A DNA stretch of 64,000 nucleotides from Serpula lacrymans var. lacrymans S7.9 (taxonomy: Eukaryota; Basidiomycota; Agaricomycetes; Boletales; Serpulaceae): positions 53,628 through 117,627 of the forward strand of contig NW_006763310.1 of NCBI RefSeq assembly GCF_000218685.1. Reading direction: 5' to 3'. Both the position numbers and the translations under genes were made by a program. Shown here one piece after another: positions 22,144 to 33,534 of this stretch (the stretch's first letter is position 1; every line of letters begins with the position of its first letter). The notes beneath the pieces were generated by a model. It saw only the letters and a program-made list of their open reading frames with translations, searched no databases and had not been told where the DNA came from.

Positions 22144-22554
22144 TGTTACAATAACATATTTTCGGACCTTTAACTTTCACTCTCCTCTTTAACCTTTTAC
22201 TGTAGTTTTCACACACAGTGCCACGCGGCACTTTCCTTTTCGTTCAAACTCCTCTTTCTCGCGCCGCATGGCCTTTCTTCTTATTTTAGATACAAAGTAT
22301 CTCACGCAGTGGAGCTGGTCACACGGGCTGCACCCATGACATCATCAGCCACTGCCTTCATCAACTGTATAGTACATATGTACAAACCAACCTGTAGTAG
22401 TATATATACCCCAATAGATCAAGGAGACTCCTCAGCGAGTCCTCCTGTTGTATACCAACTAACTCACTTCAGCCTAAGGGGTAACCACTCCCTCATCACT
22501 ACCTTTATAGTGTGTCTTAGTGTGCACCAGAGTAACTAACTCTTGGTTGTTACA
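22144..22554 (+). repeat. 3' LTR of the Gypsy element (subfamily B)
   Basis: TGTTACAATAACATATT to GGTTGTTACA, with a TATATATA box in the same place as in the 5' LTR. It keeps more CpG than the 5' copy in some places and less in others (for example GTGCACC here against GTGCGCC there), so both have decayed independently. Confidence 0.92.
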
Positions 22555-22720
22555 GCTGGGACGTCTTGGATGGGCACCCTATCACCCAGCCGGGTTGTCT
22601 TGGATGGGCAGCCTGTCACCCAGCTGGGTTGTTGAAGGTGGGCACAATAATATCACATCTAACATGGCCGGGCTGGCACGCTCCGCCAGACTCCGCGGGC
22701 CCCATCTATACAGTCATATT
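22555..22720. repeat. minisatellite and short GC-rich repeat
   Basis: Units of about 33 bp containing CACCCAGCYGGGTTGT and CTTGGATGGGCA occur about two and a half times. They are followed by a segment (22642-22708) shared with the insert in the KDZ gene at 8609-8675. Confidence 0.6.
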
Positions 22721-23457
22721 ATCAGGTAATAATGCCCTGTCTAAGAAGGAAGGTTATTACTATACTATGTGATTCTGACATAGCAAACTTTTGACCACTT
22801 AACTGTTTTATTATTCTTCTTCTTCTTCCTGGACCTGTAGGTTCCAGGTTTCCATTTCAACATTGATGCTAGTTTTTTCAGCAGACTTTTTAGTTTGACT
22901 GTACAGTTTTACATAATACTACAATGTGCTACATGAAAATTACTTGAAACAGTTCTAAAAGACATGTGAGGTGCTGGTCGGGCCCAGGTCTGCCTTGGAG
23001 GGTGATGGTATTATTTATAAACATTGCACCACAGTGGCAGAACCACGGGTTGGAACTCGTAACACTGGTCTGACTGGGGAGACTATGGGACACGTGAGGT
23101 CGAGGTGTCCTGGAAAGGAGTCAGCGGCTTTTCATAACAATCAAGCTCACGGGGTCTGCCCCGGACGGTCATGTTATTACTACACTCTCACATGGCGCAC
23201 CACACAAAAGTATATTACATCTCCTCGTTACAAGCCCTAAAGTTGTCAATCTTCAATAATCGAAGTAGCTATAGCTACCATGTCATCCATAAATTTTTCT
23301 AAGCTATTTTCATCGTATCCATCAGATGCCTGAAGGATTTACAGTTAGCACCATGGTCCCCAAAAAGCCACAGACTTACCACAATCTGAATGTAGACTTT
23401 CGACCTCAGTGACCAACAGTGAATAAACCTAGATATTGTCAGTAAATGTACATCAGT
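22721..23457. other. no gene seen
   Basis: Intergenic stretch between the Gypsy element and the acyltransferase 3' end. It holds a CTT-rich run at about 22815 and nothing else I can name. Confidence 0.4.
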
Positions 23458-25028
23458 TCACAACAATACATACGGGCGATAGGAATGAGATTGGCGGTGG
23501 CCTAGGATCAATTCTTCAATGACCGCAATAGGTTGCTCAGATTCGGCGGGCCAAACCAAAGGCAAGTACCTTTCCACAACACCAAGATTGGTGGCCAATG
23601 ATGTCAGCAGACTATCCTGAATGACTGTCTGAGCCGCTAAATGTGGTAGGTGTTTACTTGACAGCCATCTTCGATATTGACGCTTCAGGTTAACCATTAT
23701 GTTTAGTACTTGCTCTCTCAAGCTTTTATCCCAAGGAATATCTTTTGTTCCAATAACGTTCGGCACAAAGCACATCGCCGAAGCCACGTGTGTTCGAGTA
23801 TTGAAGGGTGGTACATAGAACTTATCCAAAGAAATTCTGCAGACAATTAATGAGCTTGTTTGATGTCACAGCAAAACAAGTTTCTTACATGGAAAAGTCC
23901 AAAAGTACATTTGTATCCTGCGTCAAGGTTGCCTGGACTGACTCTTGCTTAAAGATTGCAAGAACTTGGGCGGCATCAAGGAGAAAAGAAACACTTGAAC
24001 TCGCTTGCTTTAGTGCAGCGAGGAGTTTGCTCGACGTATCGGCATCGATGACTCGCTTGATACGCAACGGATGTCCGTGCTGCTGAATTTGCATTCTCTC
24101 CGCAGTAATATTCCGTGAAAACTTTTTGCGTTTTTAAGATCGCATAGCGCCAAAAAAAGTAGTGTAAGGGACTTGCCTCCTGGTGAGTAGAAACAATATT
24201 TTTCATCGCTTCATGCAACAAGGGTACTTCAATTTCCCAATTGTCCTGCAGGCCTCCGCTTGCAGTAACAGGGCCTACAGGTAGATATTTCCACTCGAGC
24301 CCCCAATGCTGGTCCTCAATGGTTCTAGCCGATTTTGACGCAGTGAAATGATGGAATATGGTGTAAAGCATGTTGAGAACCGTGAACCCATCTGCGAGAA
24401 AGTGGGTTGCGTGTATAAAAATGGAATGCAAGCCAGTGCTGCGCAATAGAAGATGGCATGCAAAGTACTGTTTGCAAACCAAATCACTCTTATCCACTTC
24501 TGGAAGGTGGATTTCATTTTTCGAGAGGATGAAGTCGTCATCTGAAATATCATCACGGTGAACTGTCAGACTATCCCTTGCCCAGTTGCGCACATGCAGA
24601 GAATCAGGTGCGGGTGTGTAGAACCAAGCATGGCTATCTTGCTGACTGCGAATTTCTGCTGCGATCAAAGGAGAGAAAAATCTAGTACACCGTAAGCATT
24701 CATATGGGTTTATAAGATTAATCAGACCTTAGATGGCAAAGAGCATCACATATCTTTGTGGCCAAGGTGTCCTCGACGAAAGTGGATTCAAATGAGACCC
24801 CCATGCAGAATTCATTAGCTCTGTATCGGAGTTAGTCATGTCCCTCAGGAACGAGAGGCGACTACACAAACCCTTCTGTGAACTGGCTTATCTGGTAGTG
24901 CGTAGCCTCGGACCCTAAGAGAGGTCTGTAGAAAATTTTGAGTATCAATCTGCAGTCACTAAACATAATATAACTGACCGGGTATATACACCTTTGTCGT
25001 GCAACCATTGTCCTTCTACGGAAGACAT
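23458..25028 (-). CDS. condensation/BAHD-like acyltransferase, six exons, apparently intact
   Basis: Exons by my reading: 25028-24979, 24925-24872, 24820-24728, 24681-24177, 24121-23889 and 23836-23458, total 1314 nt, 437 residues, no internal stop. Introns are 46-55 nt. One has the branch site CTAAC, and the fourth is a GC-AG intron. The acyltransferase signature is HATHFLADG at about residue 157, giving the HxxxD general base of the chloramphenicol acetyltransferase-like fold. Flanking motifs (HLRFFSPLIAAEIRS before, RVIDADTSSKLLAALKQ after) fit basidiomycete acetyl-CoA-dependent O-acyltransferases of about 430 residues. The substrate cannot be told. The neighbours are all transposons and no biosynthetic partner is near. 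A BAHD-type DFGWG motif was not seen. Confidence 0.8.
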
Positions 25029-25069
25029 GACTAGCTACTTAGTATTGAGATTTGGATGGAGTAGTCTGA

Positions 25070-25620
25070 TCATTTGTATCCTGCACCAACGCCGCTTAAA
25101 TATCCTATACGTTGCTGTGCCATTGGATCAGTGATGGCGAAATAGTTTTCTAGTATCGTACCACAAGCCTTCCAAAAGATCATCAAGTGAAAGGTACCAG
25201 CGCTGAAAAGGCAATAAGAATAAAATACCAGATCAACCACGAACTCGAAATAAAACTGATGAACAGCTACAAGTATTTCCGTTACTTTGATATTTAGGTG
25301 ATGGTGGGCTGGCCCATCCTTAGTGTAGGACGTGATTGTGATGGTAGAACGTTGTACTTTATGTTCTGTTAGAAGCAAAACATCATGGTGTCATGCATAT
25401 TTTGGGGAGTAGCAGATTTCGGTGAGCCAGTGGAATCCCACAGATAAGCAGAATCAGAAAATGATGGGCCAGAATTACCAGTCAATTACCAGTTGTAGAA
25501 TACCTTGTTGTCATTCGGCGGTGTCTCAGGGAATCGAAGACACCTATTTCTGAACCGGTTTATAATGGAAGTGGCTTTGAATGCCGCCCTCATGCCATTT
25601 ATGTCATGAATTAGTCTGCA
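25070..25620 (-). pseudogene. unrecognised gene fragment upstream of the acyltransferase
   Basis: Coding-like pieces on the minus strand: RLIHDINGMRAAFKATSI and FRNRCLRFPETPPNDNK (about 25605-25510); a possible exon TITSYTKDGPAHHHLNIK (about 25350-25295); and ITDPMAQQRIGYLSGVGAG ending at a stop at 25070-25072. Donor- and acceptor-like sites separate them, but the last exon needs a frameshift. The stop lies only 41 bp before the acyltransferase start. It is probably the 3' end of a decayed gene cut by the inverted-repeat element at 25707. Confidence 0.4.
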
Positions 25621-25706
25621 TTCAATGGCACGTCTGATACCGTAGCATCACGGGCATGAAAGGGTTCCAGCCAAGCTGGTATGTTTCACACAAACAGCAT
25701 AACTTA

Positions 25707-26895
25707 GGGCCCGTTCGGCAGTCAAAACGAGAGCCGTTTGCAAACGCGCTCGTTTTGAATGAGCTGAGAGGCAAACGAAATTTCTCACGCTACGTCACGT
25801 CATATTAGCTGCGATATATATCGAAAGCGTAGAGTTCAGAATCAAGCCCCACCTAGTACTATATGCCTCGGCAGTAGCCACCATGCCGAATGGCAAGTTG
25901 TGCGGCTGCCGCATTCTTCGCTCACCCACAACAGCCCACCACCATGCCCGCTCTCTTAAGGCAGAAGTCTGTGAAGACGGTGACAGGGAAGAGGGGTCAT
26001 CATGTGGAGTATTTGTCCCCCCGTTCGACATGAATCCACAAGGGATGTGATCGACACGAACAGCGAGCTCAAGGGTTGCCCAAGGTTGACGAGTTGCACT
26101 CGTCACAGCTTTGCTGCAACTGTCAGGTGCCTGCGGCACCTTCCACACCTGTGGTGCCACAAAAAACCACGCGAGCAAAACTAAGCGAAAAAATATGCTC
26201 CCACGTGCTCCGCATGCGACTTTTGGGACCACTGTCCCCTTCATTATAGATAATTACAGTTGGGGCACGCGGTGGCACACTCGGCACAATTTGGCGGAGT
26301 TATCATCATATCCATGTCAGCAACACTTCGGCAAATGGTGTGTCCAAATTCCACAATACCTTGTTAATGAAAAACACTGATATATATTGCAGCAAATATA
26401 CTCTATTACACAAATTTCAGGATTGTACATCAAGTAAGCTTAGATCTCATCCATAATCGATGCTATCACATGACGTGACTTGGCCCGTGACAACCAGCGC
26501 AACGAGGCAGATCAGTTTGATTTTTTGTCATCTTTGCCACAGAAAATCTACCTCATCTTTATAAGGCACCAAATGTTTTTTGTGTTCTGCTCGCAGAAAT
26601 CTATCTAATTATTGAGTCCAGCTTTTCTTGCAAAAGAAAAACCTAAGTAGTTAATATTGAGCGAGAAGATAGTGTTTTCTAGTTCATCACCAAGTGTAAC
26701 ACTTTTTGTCACATGATCACATGATGGCATCAAAGGCCAATCATATCTTATTGGTACTCAGTGGTGTGACAAGCTCTTTTCAAAACAAACTGTGTTGCTG
26801 AACATATTAGCCCATTTTGAAAGGGCACCATTTTGAAATGAAACAAGACTTTTTTGGCGGGCAACATTTCAAGACGGTGGCTGCCAAACAGGCCC
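25707..26895. mobile_element. inverted-repeat DNA element A, about 1.2 kb
   Basis: GGGCCCGTTCGGCAGTCA at the left end is mirrored by TGGCTGCCAAACAGGCCC at the right (15 of 18 match). Two mismatches are CG against TG. TA lies outside both ends. The internal sequence has no transposase and a 149-codon minus frame without motifs, so it is non-autonomous. The GGGCCYGTTYGGCAG end resembles the ends of several cut-and-paste MITE groups; the superfamily is not settled. Confidence 0.6.
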
Positions 26896-26897
26896 TA

Positions 26898-27424
26898 ATT
26901 TCAGCCACCTTGATGGCCTGACTGAAATACTTCAAATATCATCAATATATACTTTGTGATAGATTAACTAAAATTTTAGCAATGTTTTGAAAAATAACTG
27001 GGATGGTTCATGCCCAGTTTGAGGCTGACATATTGCTGGTTCTTTATAAACTAGGTTTTATTGGCTGAGCTGTTTACTTTTCAAAGAAGTAGCAATCAAT
27101 AAGCGACATCAATTCTACAACAAGTGCCTTGCTTCAGACTTTAGAAAATTAAAAGTAGCATCACACCAGCATATATAAGTGAAGTGACATCCATTTTNNN
27201 NNNNNNNNNNNNNNNNNNNNNNNNNNNNNNNNNNNNNNNNNNNNNNNNNNNNNNNNNNNNNNNNNNNNNNNNNNNNNNNNNNNNNNNNNNNNNNNNNAGG
27301 TACAATTTGGCACACAAACAGCATACTTTCATCCACCTTTCTGGAACAGTGCTAAAATTTTAGTTAATCTATCACAAAGTATATATTTATAATATTTGAA
27401 GTATCCCAGCCAGGTGGTTGAAAT
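26898..27424. mobile_element. inverted-repeat DNA element B, contains an assembly gap
   Basis: Left arm 26898-26979 and right arm about 27346-27424 are inverted copies (ATTTCAGCCACC at the left, GGTGGTTGAAAT at the right; shared core ACTTTGTGATAGATTAACTA). TA flanks both ends (26896-26897 and 27425-27426). It begins exactly where element A ends, so they share a TA. The middle includes 100 N, so its true length is unknown. Confidence 0.65.
27198..27297. other. assembly gap (100 N)
   Basis: Exactly 100 N, the conventional placeholder for a gap of unknown size. It falls between inverted arms, a structure that often breaks assemblies. Confidence 0.99.
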
Positions 27425-27604
27425 TATGCTGTTTGTGTGCAAATCATACCTCTCATGGCTTGACTGGAACCCTTTCATGTCCGTGGTGGTAGGTCAACAT
27501 TTTAGACCTTTTGGTAGTTAGGTAGTTATGCGCATCATGTGCATACATCATGTGCTGACTTAAACAAACAAACATGTTGTGCGTCTACATCCTGTGTGAG
27601 CTCA

Positions 27605-29950
27605 ATGGGGGCTTCAAAGTTTATTTTCTCGTCAATTGAAGGTCTGAAGACTGTTCATCAAGTTTTACGAGAGTACATGCCCCATGACACGCATGACTTT
27701 CAGCTCAAAGCAATCTGTCACTTACTTGACAATGAAGATGTCCTCTTAATCACTGCAACCAGGCTCTGGCAAAACCAACACATTCATACACTTGATGCAT
27801 ATCATCTGAACAATATCATCCAACCCATCTTGATTCTCAGGGACCAGCTTTCCAGAGATTCCTGCCATGATAATAGTGTGTCCTACAAAAGCCCTCAAGG
27901 AAGAGATGGTCAGTATTGTTGTCTACTGAAACCATTCCACACTATATTTATTTTCAATATAGGAAACTAAAATGTGTGACGCAAAATTGTTGGCACTAGC
28001 TATCAATGGTGATACTGTAAAGATGGCCTAGTGGGAAGGGCACAACCTATTCCAAAAAGCTTGCAGTGGTATCACCATGGTTTTAGTTTCACCAGAGCAG
28101 CTAAAGTCTCGCAGTTTTGCACTTGTGCTGGATGGTAAAAAATTCTATGAGCGTGTATGTATGATGGGGGTTGATGAATCTCACCTCATAAATACTTGGG
28201 GCCTTTAGTTTCAAAAAGACTTCGAGAAAATTGGATGGATGTGAGCACAATTGCGGAAGAGTGTCCCCATTATTGCTGTTACTGTTATGCTCCAAACTGG
28301 CAAACCAACTTACAGAGTCTGCAAGTTCCTTGGCTTTGAGTCTAATGTTATACCATACGATGTTCCAATATGCGACATGATATTCACATTGTGTTCCATG
28401 CTATACAGTCGGCATGCAGTCAACAAGATTCCCCAAACTCAACTGGATACTGGAGGGCCACAGGAAGACATTGATATTTTGCAGCAACATTTTGCTCAGC
28501 TTTCATGTTGAAGCATATCTGTGGGATAAAGTATCCGCTTCTCCTGCACATACAAAACAAATTTGACTATTCAATGCCCTGAACGATAAACAGTATAATA
28601 ATAAAACTCTTACCTTGTGGCGTGACAATAATCCCAATGTTCAAGTTATTGTTGCCACCACCATTCTGTCTGTTGGAATAGATGTACTGAGCTTTGATGA
28701 TGTGGTCATTTTTGGGCAGCCAAACAAATCTGATGAACTGTGGCAGGAGATAGGCCACATCCACTTTGGGAGGTCTGTTGATCCATGAGGTATTGTTTAT
28801 ATCACTCATTCAGGACTAGCAGAGGCTCAGGAAATGGTTGAAGGCTCTGATAGCCATGACTCTCTACTCAATGTATCTAAAGCAAGCAATACCTCCATGG
28901 ACAGGTCAATGGCCGAGCTAATAATGGCAACGTGCAAAACCAATAAGCTTAACAAGCTCTATGATTCCCAAAGAAGACCAACCTTGTGGCTGCTCATATT
29001 GTGAGCAGCACCCCCACATGCCTCAAAACACATTTGTGATTGTAGCGGATGCCAGCCAAAGCCAACAGCTATACATAACACAACCAATCAAACTTAAAAA
29101 TGGCAGCAAATGCATATAACAAAAGAGATGCAAGAACTTGGATCCAAACACTTATTAATATGGTGAGATGAAGAATGAGAAATAGCTGATGTTGTGCAAA
29201 GTGGATTCCTGCCTCCAGAAGTATTCTTATCTAACAGTGCAATAACCAGCATTCTAGATAATATCACAATAATAGCACAGTGGAGCAACTCTTGCAATTT
29301 ATAAACCACATACCTTTTATTCCACTCATCTCTACTCAAGAAGATCAACAAACTTCAAACCATATTCAACAGTTTGCCACAATAGCCACGTCGGTCATCA
29401 ATTCTCACACAAAATACACCAGACATTTTGCAATGTCAACAAGACATACTCACAGATAATGCTAGTGGCAAGGAAGACAATGTAACGACCAAGAGTTTCT
29501 TACTCTGGCGCACAACTTGGACAAGCAAAAGAGAAGAGAGAAGGAGGGATCACCTCTCAGGTTTCAATGGGTTTGTTGTGCTAGACAACAGGAGGACTCG
29601 CTGAGGAGTCTCCTTGATCTATTAGGGTATATATACTACTACAGGTTTGTTTGTACATATGTACTATACAGTTGTAAGTAAGGTTTAAAGTCCAATGTTT
29701 AGCATGTGACCAGTCACATGATGAGTCTAGACATTGGTCAAGTGATGAGTCACATGACCAGTCATGTGACTATGAAAAGTCAAAAATGTAAAGTAAAGTA
29801 AATGGTCACATGACTGATCATGTGACTTGGAAAAAGTAAAAGTAAAGTACGAAAAAGTGAAGTGTAAGTAGGTACTGGTACATCAATTGTAACAGACAAC
29901 AGTTTGCCTGAACCAATCCCAAAGATCCGGTGGAGGATTGACATTTTGTA
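27605..29950 (+). pseudogene. RecQ-like DEAD/DEAH helicase gene, split by an LTR
   Basis: Starts MGASKFIFSSIEGLKTVHQV. FQLKAICHLLDNEDVLL leads to the ATP-binding loop GSGKT, which is in the next frame (about 27768). Later motifs are MVLVSPEQLKSRSF (about 28080), the Walker B box VDESHLINTWG (about 28175), and PIIAVTVMLQTGKPTYRV (about 28270). A C-terminal helicase region with many stops follows (IPKEDQPCGCSYCEQHPHMP, about 28965). A minus-strand solo LTR sits at 29481-29894. Joining over one GACAA continues KEDNSLPEPIPKIRW. These RecQ-type genes recur next to transposons in agaricomycetes. This one has several frameshifts and is dead. Confidence 0.75.
29481..29894 (-). mobile_element. solo LTR, subfamily A, inside the RecQ-like gene
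   Basis: Reverse orientation, TGTAACGACC to CAATTGTAACA, with GACAA on both sides (29476-29480 and 29895-29899), an exact 5-bp duplication. It carries the subfamily A CACATGACCAGTCATGTGAC words and the shared TATATATA segment. Confidence 0.93.
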
Positions 29951-30115
29951 AGTGACTTTACATATAGCTCATTTCTGACCAGTTGACAAATTGATTGTGC
30001 ACAGTAATAAGACTAAAAAATTGGCTATATAGTGCCTGTTATAACCTAGTATAAGTTTTGTGAATATACCATATAATGAACCATGCATGAGATGTGCGTA
30101 CCAGAAAGTGATAGA

Positions 30116-31380
30116 TTATGCATCTGATATAATACACTCGTCACCTTCATCTATTTGGCCATCACCATTGTTGTCATCCCAGTCCAATGCAAACTGCTCA
30201 ATATTAGTGTCAACAACTAACTGACCATCCAGCACAGACATATTTCCCATGACAGGCATGTGAATACAGGTGCCATGACCCAGTTTGCAACCTTGCTGTC
30301 GGATAGTTTCTGAAAGCCAGCTCAAAAATTATCAATTGTATTTGCTGACTTTGGCGATTCAAAATAGTGTCCAGGTCTGCGGAGGTGCAGTTCAGTTTCT
30401 TGGTACACCTTCAAAAGGACATGAACCTCTGGGCGGGTATGAGGAGCAGAATGGCAACCACTACCAGTTAAAATCCCCACTCCTTCTTTGAGTTCTTTTT
30501 TGATAATTTCAAAGTGATGTAAGTTGCGTGAAATCACATTATGGATATATGGGGCACCCTAGTCAGCACCTCTATATTGAACAATAGCCTCCAAAAGTTG
30601 GTTGAAAGACTCTTGCATAAAATCAAGTGCACAGAACAAGCCAGCCTTTCCAGTCAGATTGACTAATGAGTTTTTCAAAGTGGCTTGTTTAAGCTCTGGG
30701 CTGGCTTCAAGTTCCAAGGAGGTTATCGTTTCAAGCAAGTAATTGACGTATTTTGTGTGGGTTGACCCTGAAAATGTAAACAGCATAACATGTGTACCAC
30801 AATTTGTTAAAATTGCCCAAAACTCAAAAATGACATCATACCTTCATTGTTTCCTATACATGGCCTATATCACCCTCTGCAACAGCATATGCAGCTTCTC
30901 GGGATACCAGAGTATCACGCATGAATGCAATGTAGCATGCCAAGACATGATCTCCTTGAAAGACTTGGGGATCTTTCTGTTGTGCACCTTTTGTGCAGAT
31001 TGAGCCTTCACAAACTGTTTTCACTCATTCAGCATCTCAAGAAGATGCAGATGCATCTGACAGTGCATGGTTTAGTGCTCAACTATTTGAATGGGCCCTG
31101 TGCAGCTCACAGTATAGGAAGTCGCCAAGTGTCCAACGGAGGGCAGAAATAGCTGTGGAAATGGTTGCCAATTTGTCTTCAGTGGTTCTGTGTGGTGTGT
31201 ATGTCCTTCTGGTGGAGCTGGGCTGCCTCACTGGCATACATGAGTGGCTAACATTTATCATGTAAGTCCCTAATTTGCTTAAATTACAAGGCCAAAAACT
31301 TACATACATTTTTCAAATTTGTTTGGGCTCTGTTGGGGTCATCAACCCACCAAGAGTGTTGTTCTCCCAATCATTTCTCT
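30116..31380 (-). pseudogene. DUF6589-type repeat gene, broken
   Basis: Minus-strand pieces in order: RTTEDKLATISTAISALRWT (about 31200), RDTLVSREAAYAVAEGDIG (about 30880), FSGSTHTKYVNYLLETITS (30780), LVNLT...KAGLFCALDFMQE...LLEAIVQYRG (30670-30570), NLHHFEIIKKELKEG (30520) and PHTRPEVHVLLKVYQE (30430). This order matches the fungal DUF6589 family as I remember it; its function is unknown and it often accompanies transposons. The pieces are in different frames. Some breaks may be introns, but stops within conserved stretches suggest a pseudogene. Confidence 0.6.
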
Positions 31381-33161
31381 TTTGTATTGGAGAGGAAGTT
31401 TGAGGTTGGGGATTATTGAATGAACCAGAAAAGGAGTTGGTACACTGTTGAGGTGCGCAAGGTGTATTAAAAGAACCGTTAGATAGCATAACAGTAGAAT
31501 ATTACTGTAAAATACAAATGTTGAAACTAATTTTATGGTGATGCAAAAGGGTACAAGCTCATAAGCTTGCTGACACTATGACATGCCAACATCTGGCAGT
31601 CACCTCAGAAGTGTAAAACCAACGTGATGGTATAAAATGCTGGTATCAGTGGTGCCATTGAAAGAAGAACATTGTTGAGAAGGAACAACTATCTTTCTTT
31701 GAATCTTTTGGGCTGCCTACATGAGACTAGTCATAAATGGTCCTTTGAAACTTTGGCTAGAGGACTACATCAACAAAATCTGATTTTTTTAATATGTGAT
31801 CATAGTACCCTCATAAAGGCCAAAATAACAATAATGACTGTAATTATTTTAACTAACTTTAGAACTGTAAGTAAGGCTTGGTAATAAACACCTCCATGGC
31901 CAATCAGGCTAATGATAATGCGTGTATTCATTTTTCCCGTGGAAAATATGAAACCCTTAAACTTGATGAAAATTTTGCTGAAGCATTTCAAGATGGGGAA
32001 ACATCCATATTCTATACAAATATTATATCACAATGTTTCATTAATTTGCCCATTGGGGTAAGGACTTGTTTGATTCTTGTCAAACACTGGAGAAGGCCTG
32101 CCATTCATGTCCCAGTTTATCTAACGTGAAAATGACACTACTACTTCAGAGAGATCTGTAAACACTAGGGATATATTACAGGCCAGATGAAGTTCCAGCT
32201 GGAATTTGTGATTTTACAAACTTATATCAAGAACAAAACATATTGGAACACTGGCATAATTGTTGTTAGAATATAATGTGAGCAATATACTTGATTTATT
32301 GATTGTAGGTACAAAGTTATATAAGGTTGGCCATGGACATTGAAATTTACAAGGTTATATTAAGGAGAGCATATTGGAAAACTGGTATAGTCATTGTTAG
32401 ACTACAACATGAGCAATATGCTTGATTTATTGATTGTAGGGCAAAACATTCCATGGTTCTTACATAATACCAGAAGGTCTGCCATGTATGTCAGAGTTTA
32501 TACATTGTAAAAATAATGCCAATATTCTGGAAGGTCGCCGCTGAATGCTAGAGATAAACTACAGGTCTGGTAAACTTTCAGTTGATTTTTACGATCTTAC
32601 AAGGGAATATGAGGAAATTGTGGGCAGACATGATATAAGAGATGTTAGAATATACAACCCATATTATAGACTCCACTCCAAGTACTCCATTATTTGATTA
32701 CTATTATGTACAGCCATATAGTACCAAAACATTGGACCACAGTTCAATTACCTTAGCTCTAGCAAGGCAGTTGGACTGTGAGTACACTACATATATTCTC
32801 ATCTGATAGCTTACTGATATTACTACAGTATAAGTATCTATATTGTTGTCTGTAATAAAAGAGTGACTCAGTCTATTTGGAGAAGACTCAGTATTGTATT
32901 ATGATGTACCTGTAATATGGCCCTCCGGGCAGATCTGGACCCAGTTGTTTTGCATTTTGGTCCCCTTGTTGTGGTGAGTTACCGTAGCATTAGCGTTCAT
33001 CTCTATGATGTACCAAACAGCGAGGTAAAGTTTTTGCAGGTATCTCTGATAATTCACATTATCCAATCATTGCTGTTTACCCAGTTTCTGCTGCACTTAG
33101 TTATAGGTGCTCCACAAATTGTATGTCAGGATGTGGCTCTGTCTGCTACCACACAAGTCAC
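31381..33161. other. non-coding stretch with a degenerate tandem duplication
   Basis: 32085-32240 and 32465-32620 are diverged copies (both contain AGAAGGYCTGCCAT and TTACAGGCC/CTACAGGTC words). Within the span, GAGCAATATRCTTGATTTATTGATTGTAGG occurs at about 32281 and 32412. No credible gene was found. Confidence 0.45.
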
Positions 33162-33163
33162 TA

Positions 33164-33532
33164 CTGTTGTTAACCGTCAGCTCGGATGGGGGGGGGGGGG
33201 GGGAGCTATTCAGACATTTCTGTAAACATATGTTCCACTGTCATTTTTTTCCTCAACAACTCAACCCATAGCAGTTCTATATATTCTTACCACTTACTCC
33301 AACTTTCCTAGCACAAAATTCTGAATTATTGAGCAAGTTCCTTCCATGTGCGTGACTTTCAAGAAAGTAATGCTCTACTAAGGTACTGCAATCTCAGTTT
33401 CAAAACGTTCAGGTGTGCCACACTCAAAATCATGTTCAACCACTGATAGTGCCAAGCGGAGCTCTAACTTGGCTTGTGTGACCTCTGTGACGTCCAAATA
33501 GCCCCCCCATCTGAGCTGACGGTTAACAACAG
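33164..33532. mobile_element. 369-bp TA-flanked inverted-repeat element (MITE)
   Basis: CTGTTGTTAACCGTCAGCTC at the left is mirrored by GAGCTGACGGTTAACAACAG at the right, a perfect 20-bp inverted repeat that extends with mismatches for about 15 more bases through a G-run. TA flanks both ends (33162-33163 and 33533-33534), as for Tc1/mariner-like insertions. The left arm holds 16 G in a row and the matching right arm 7 C. A minus-strand frame (YLDVTEVTQAKLELRLALS) covers part of the interior, but it is too short to be a transposase. Confidence 0.75.
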
Positions 33533-33534
33533 TA

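Larger units (their letters stand above)
15879..22554 (+). mobile_element. Ty3/Gypsy chromovirus with both LTRs, inactive
   Basis: Two 411-bp LTRs of subfamily B flank 5.85 kb. Target duplication: GCTAG at 15874-15878 and GCTGG at 22555-22559 (4 of 5 match). A polypurine tract (AGAGGGGGGTAG) precedes the 3' LTR. The pol gene keeps reverse transcriptase, RNase H, integrase and chromodomain in one frame with seven premature stops. No Gag is recognisable, and the 2.4 kb after the 5' LTR is unrelated filler or decayed sequence. A chromodomain usually directs such elements to heterochromatin. Confidence 0.9.

Noticed and set aside
26002..26380. Plus-strand frames in inverted-repeat element A as a transposase
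   Set aside because: Too short, no DDE motif, and overlapping frames on both strands look equally random.
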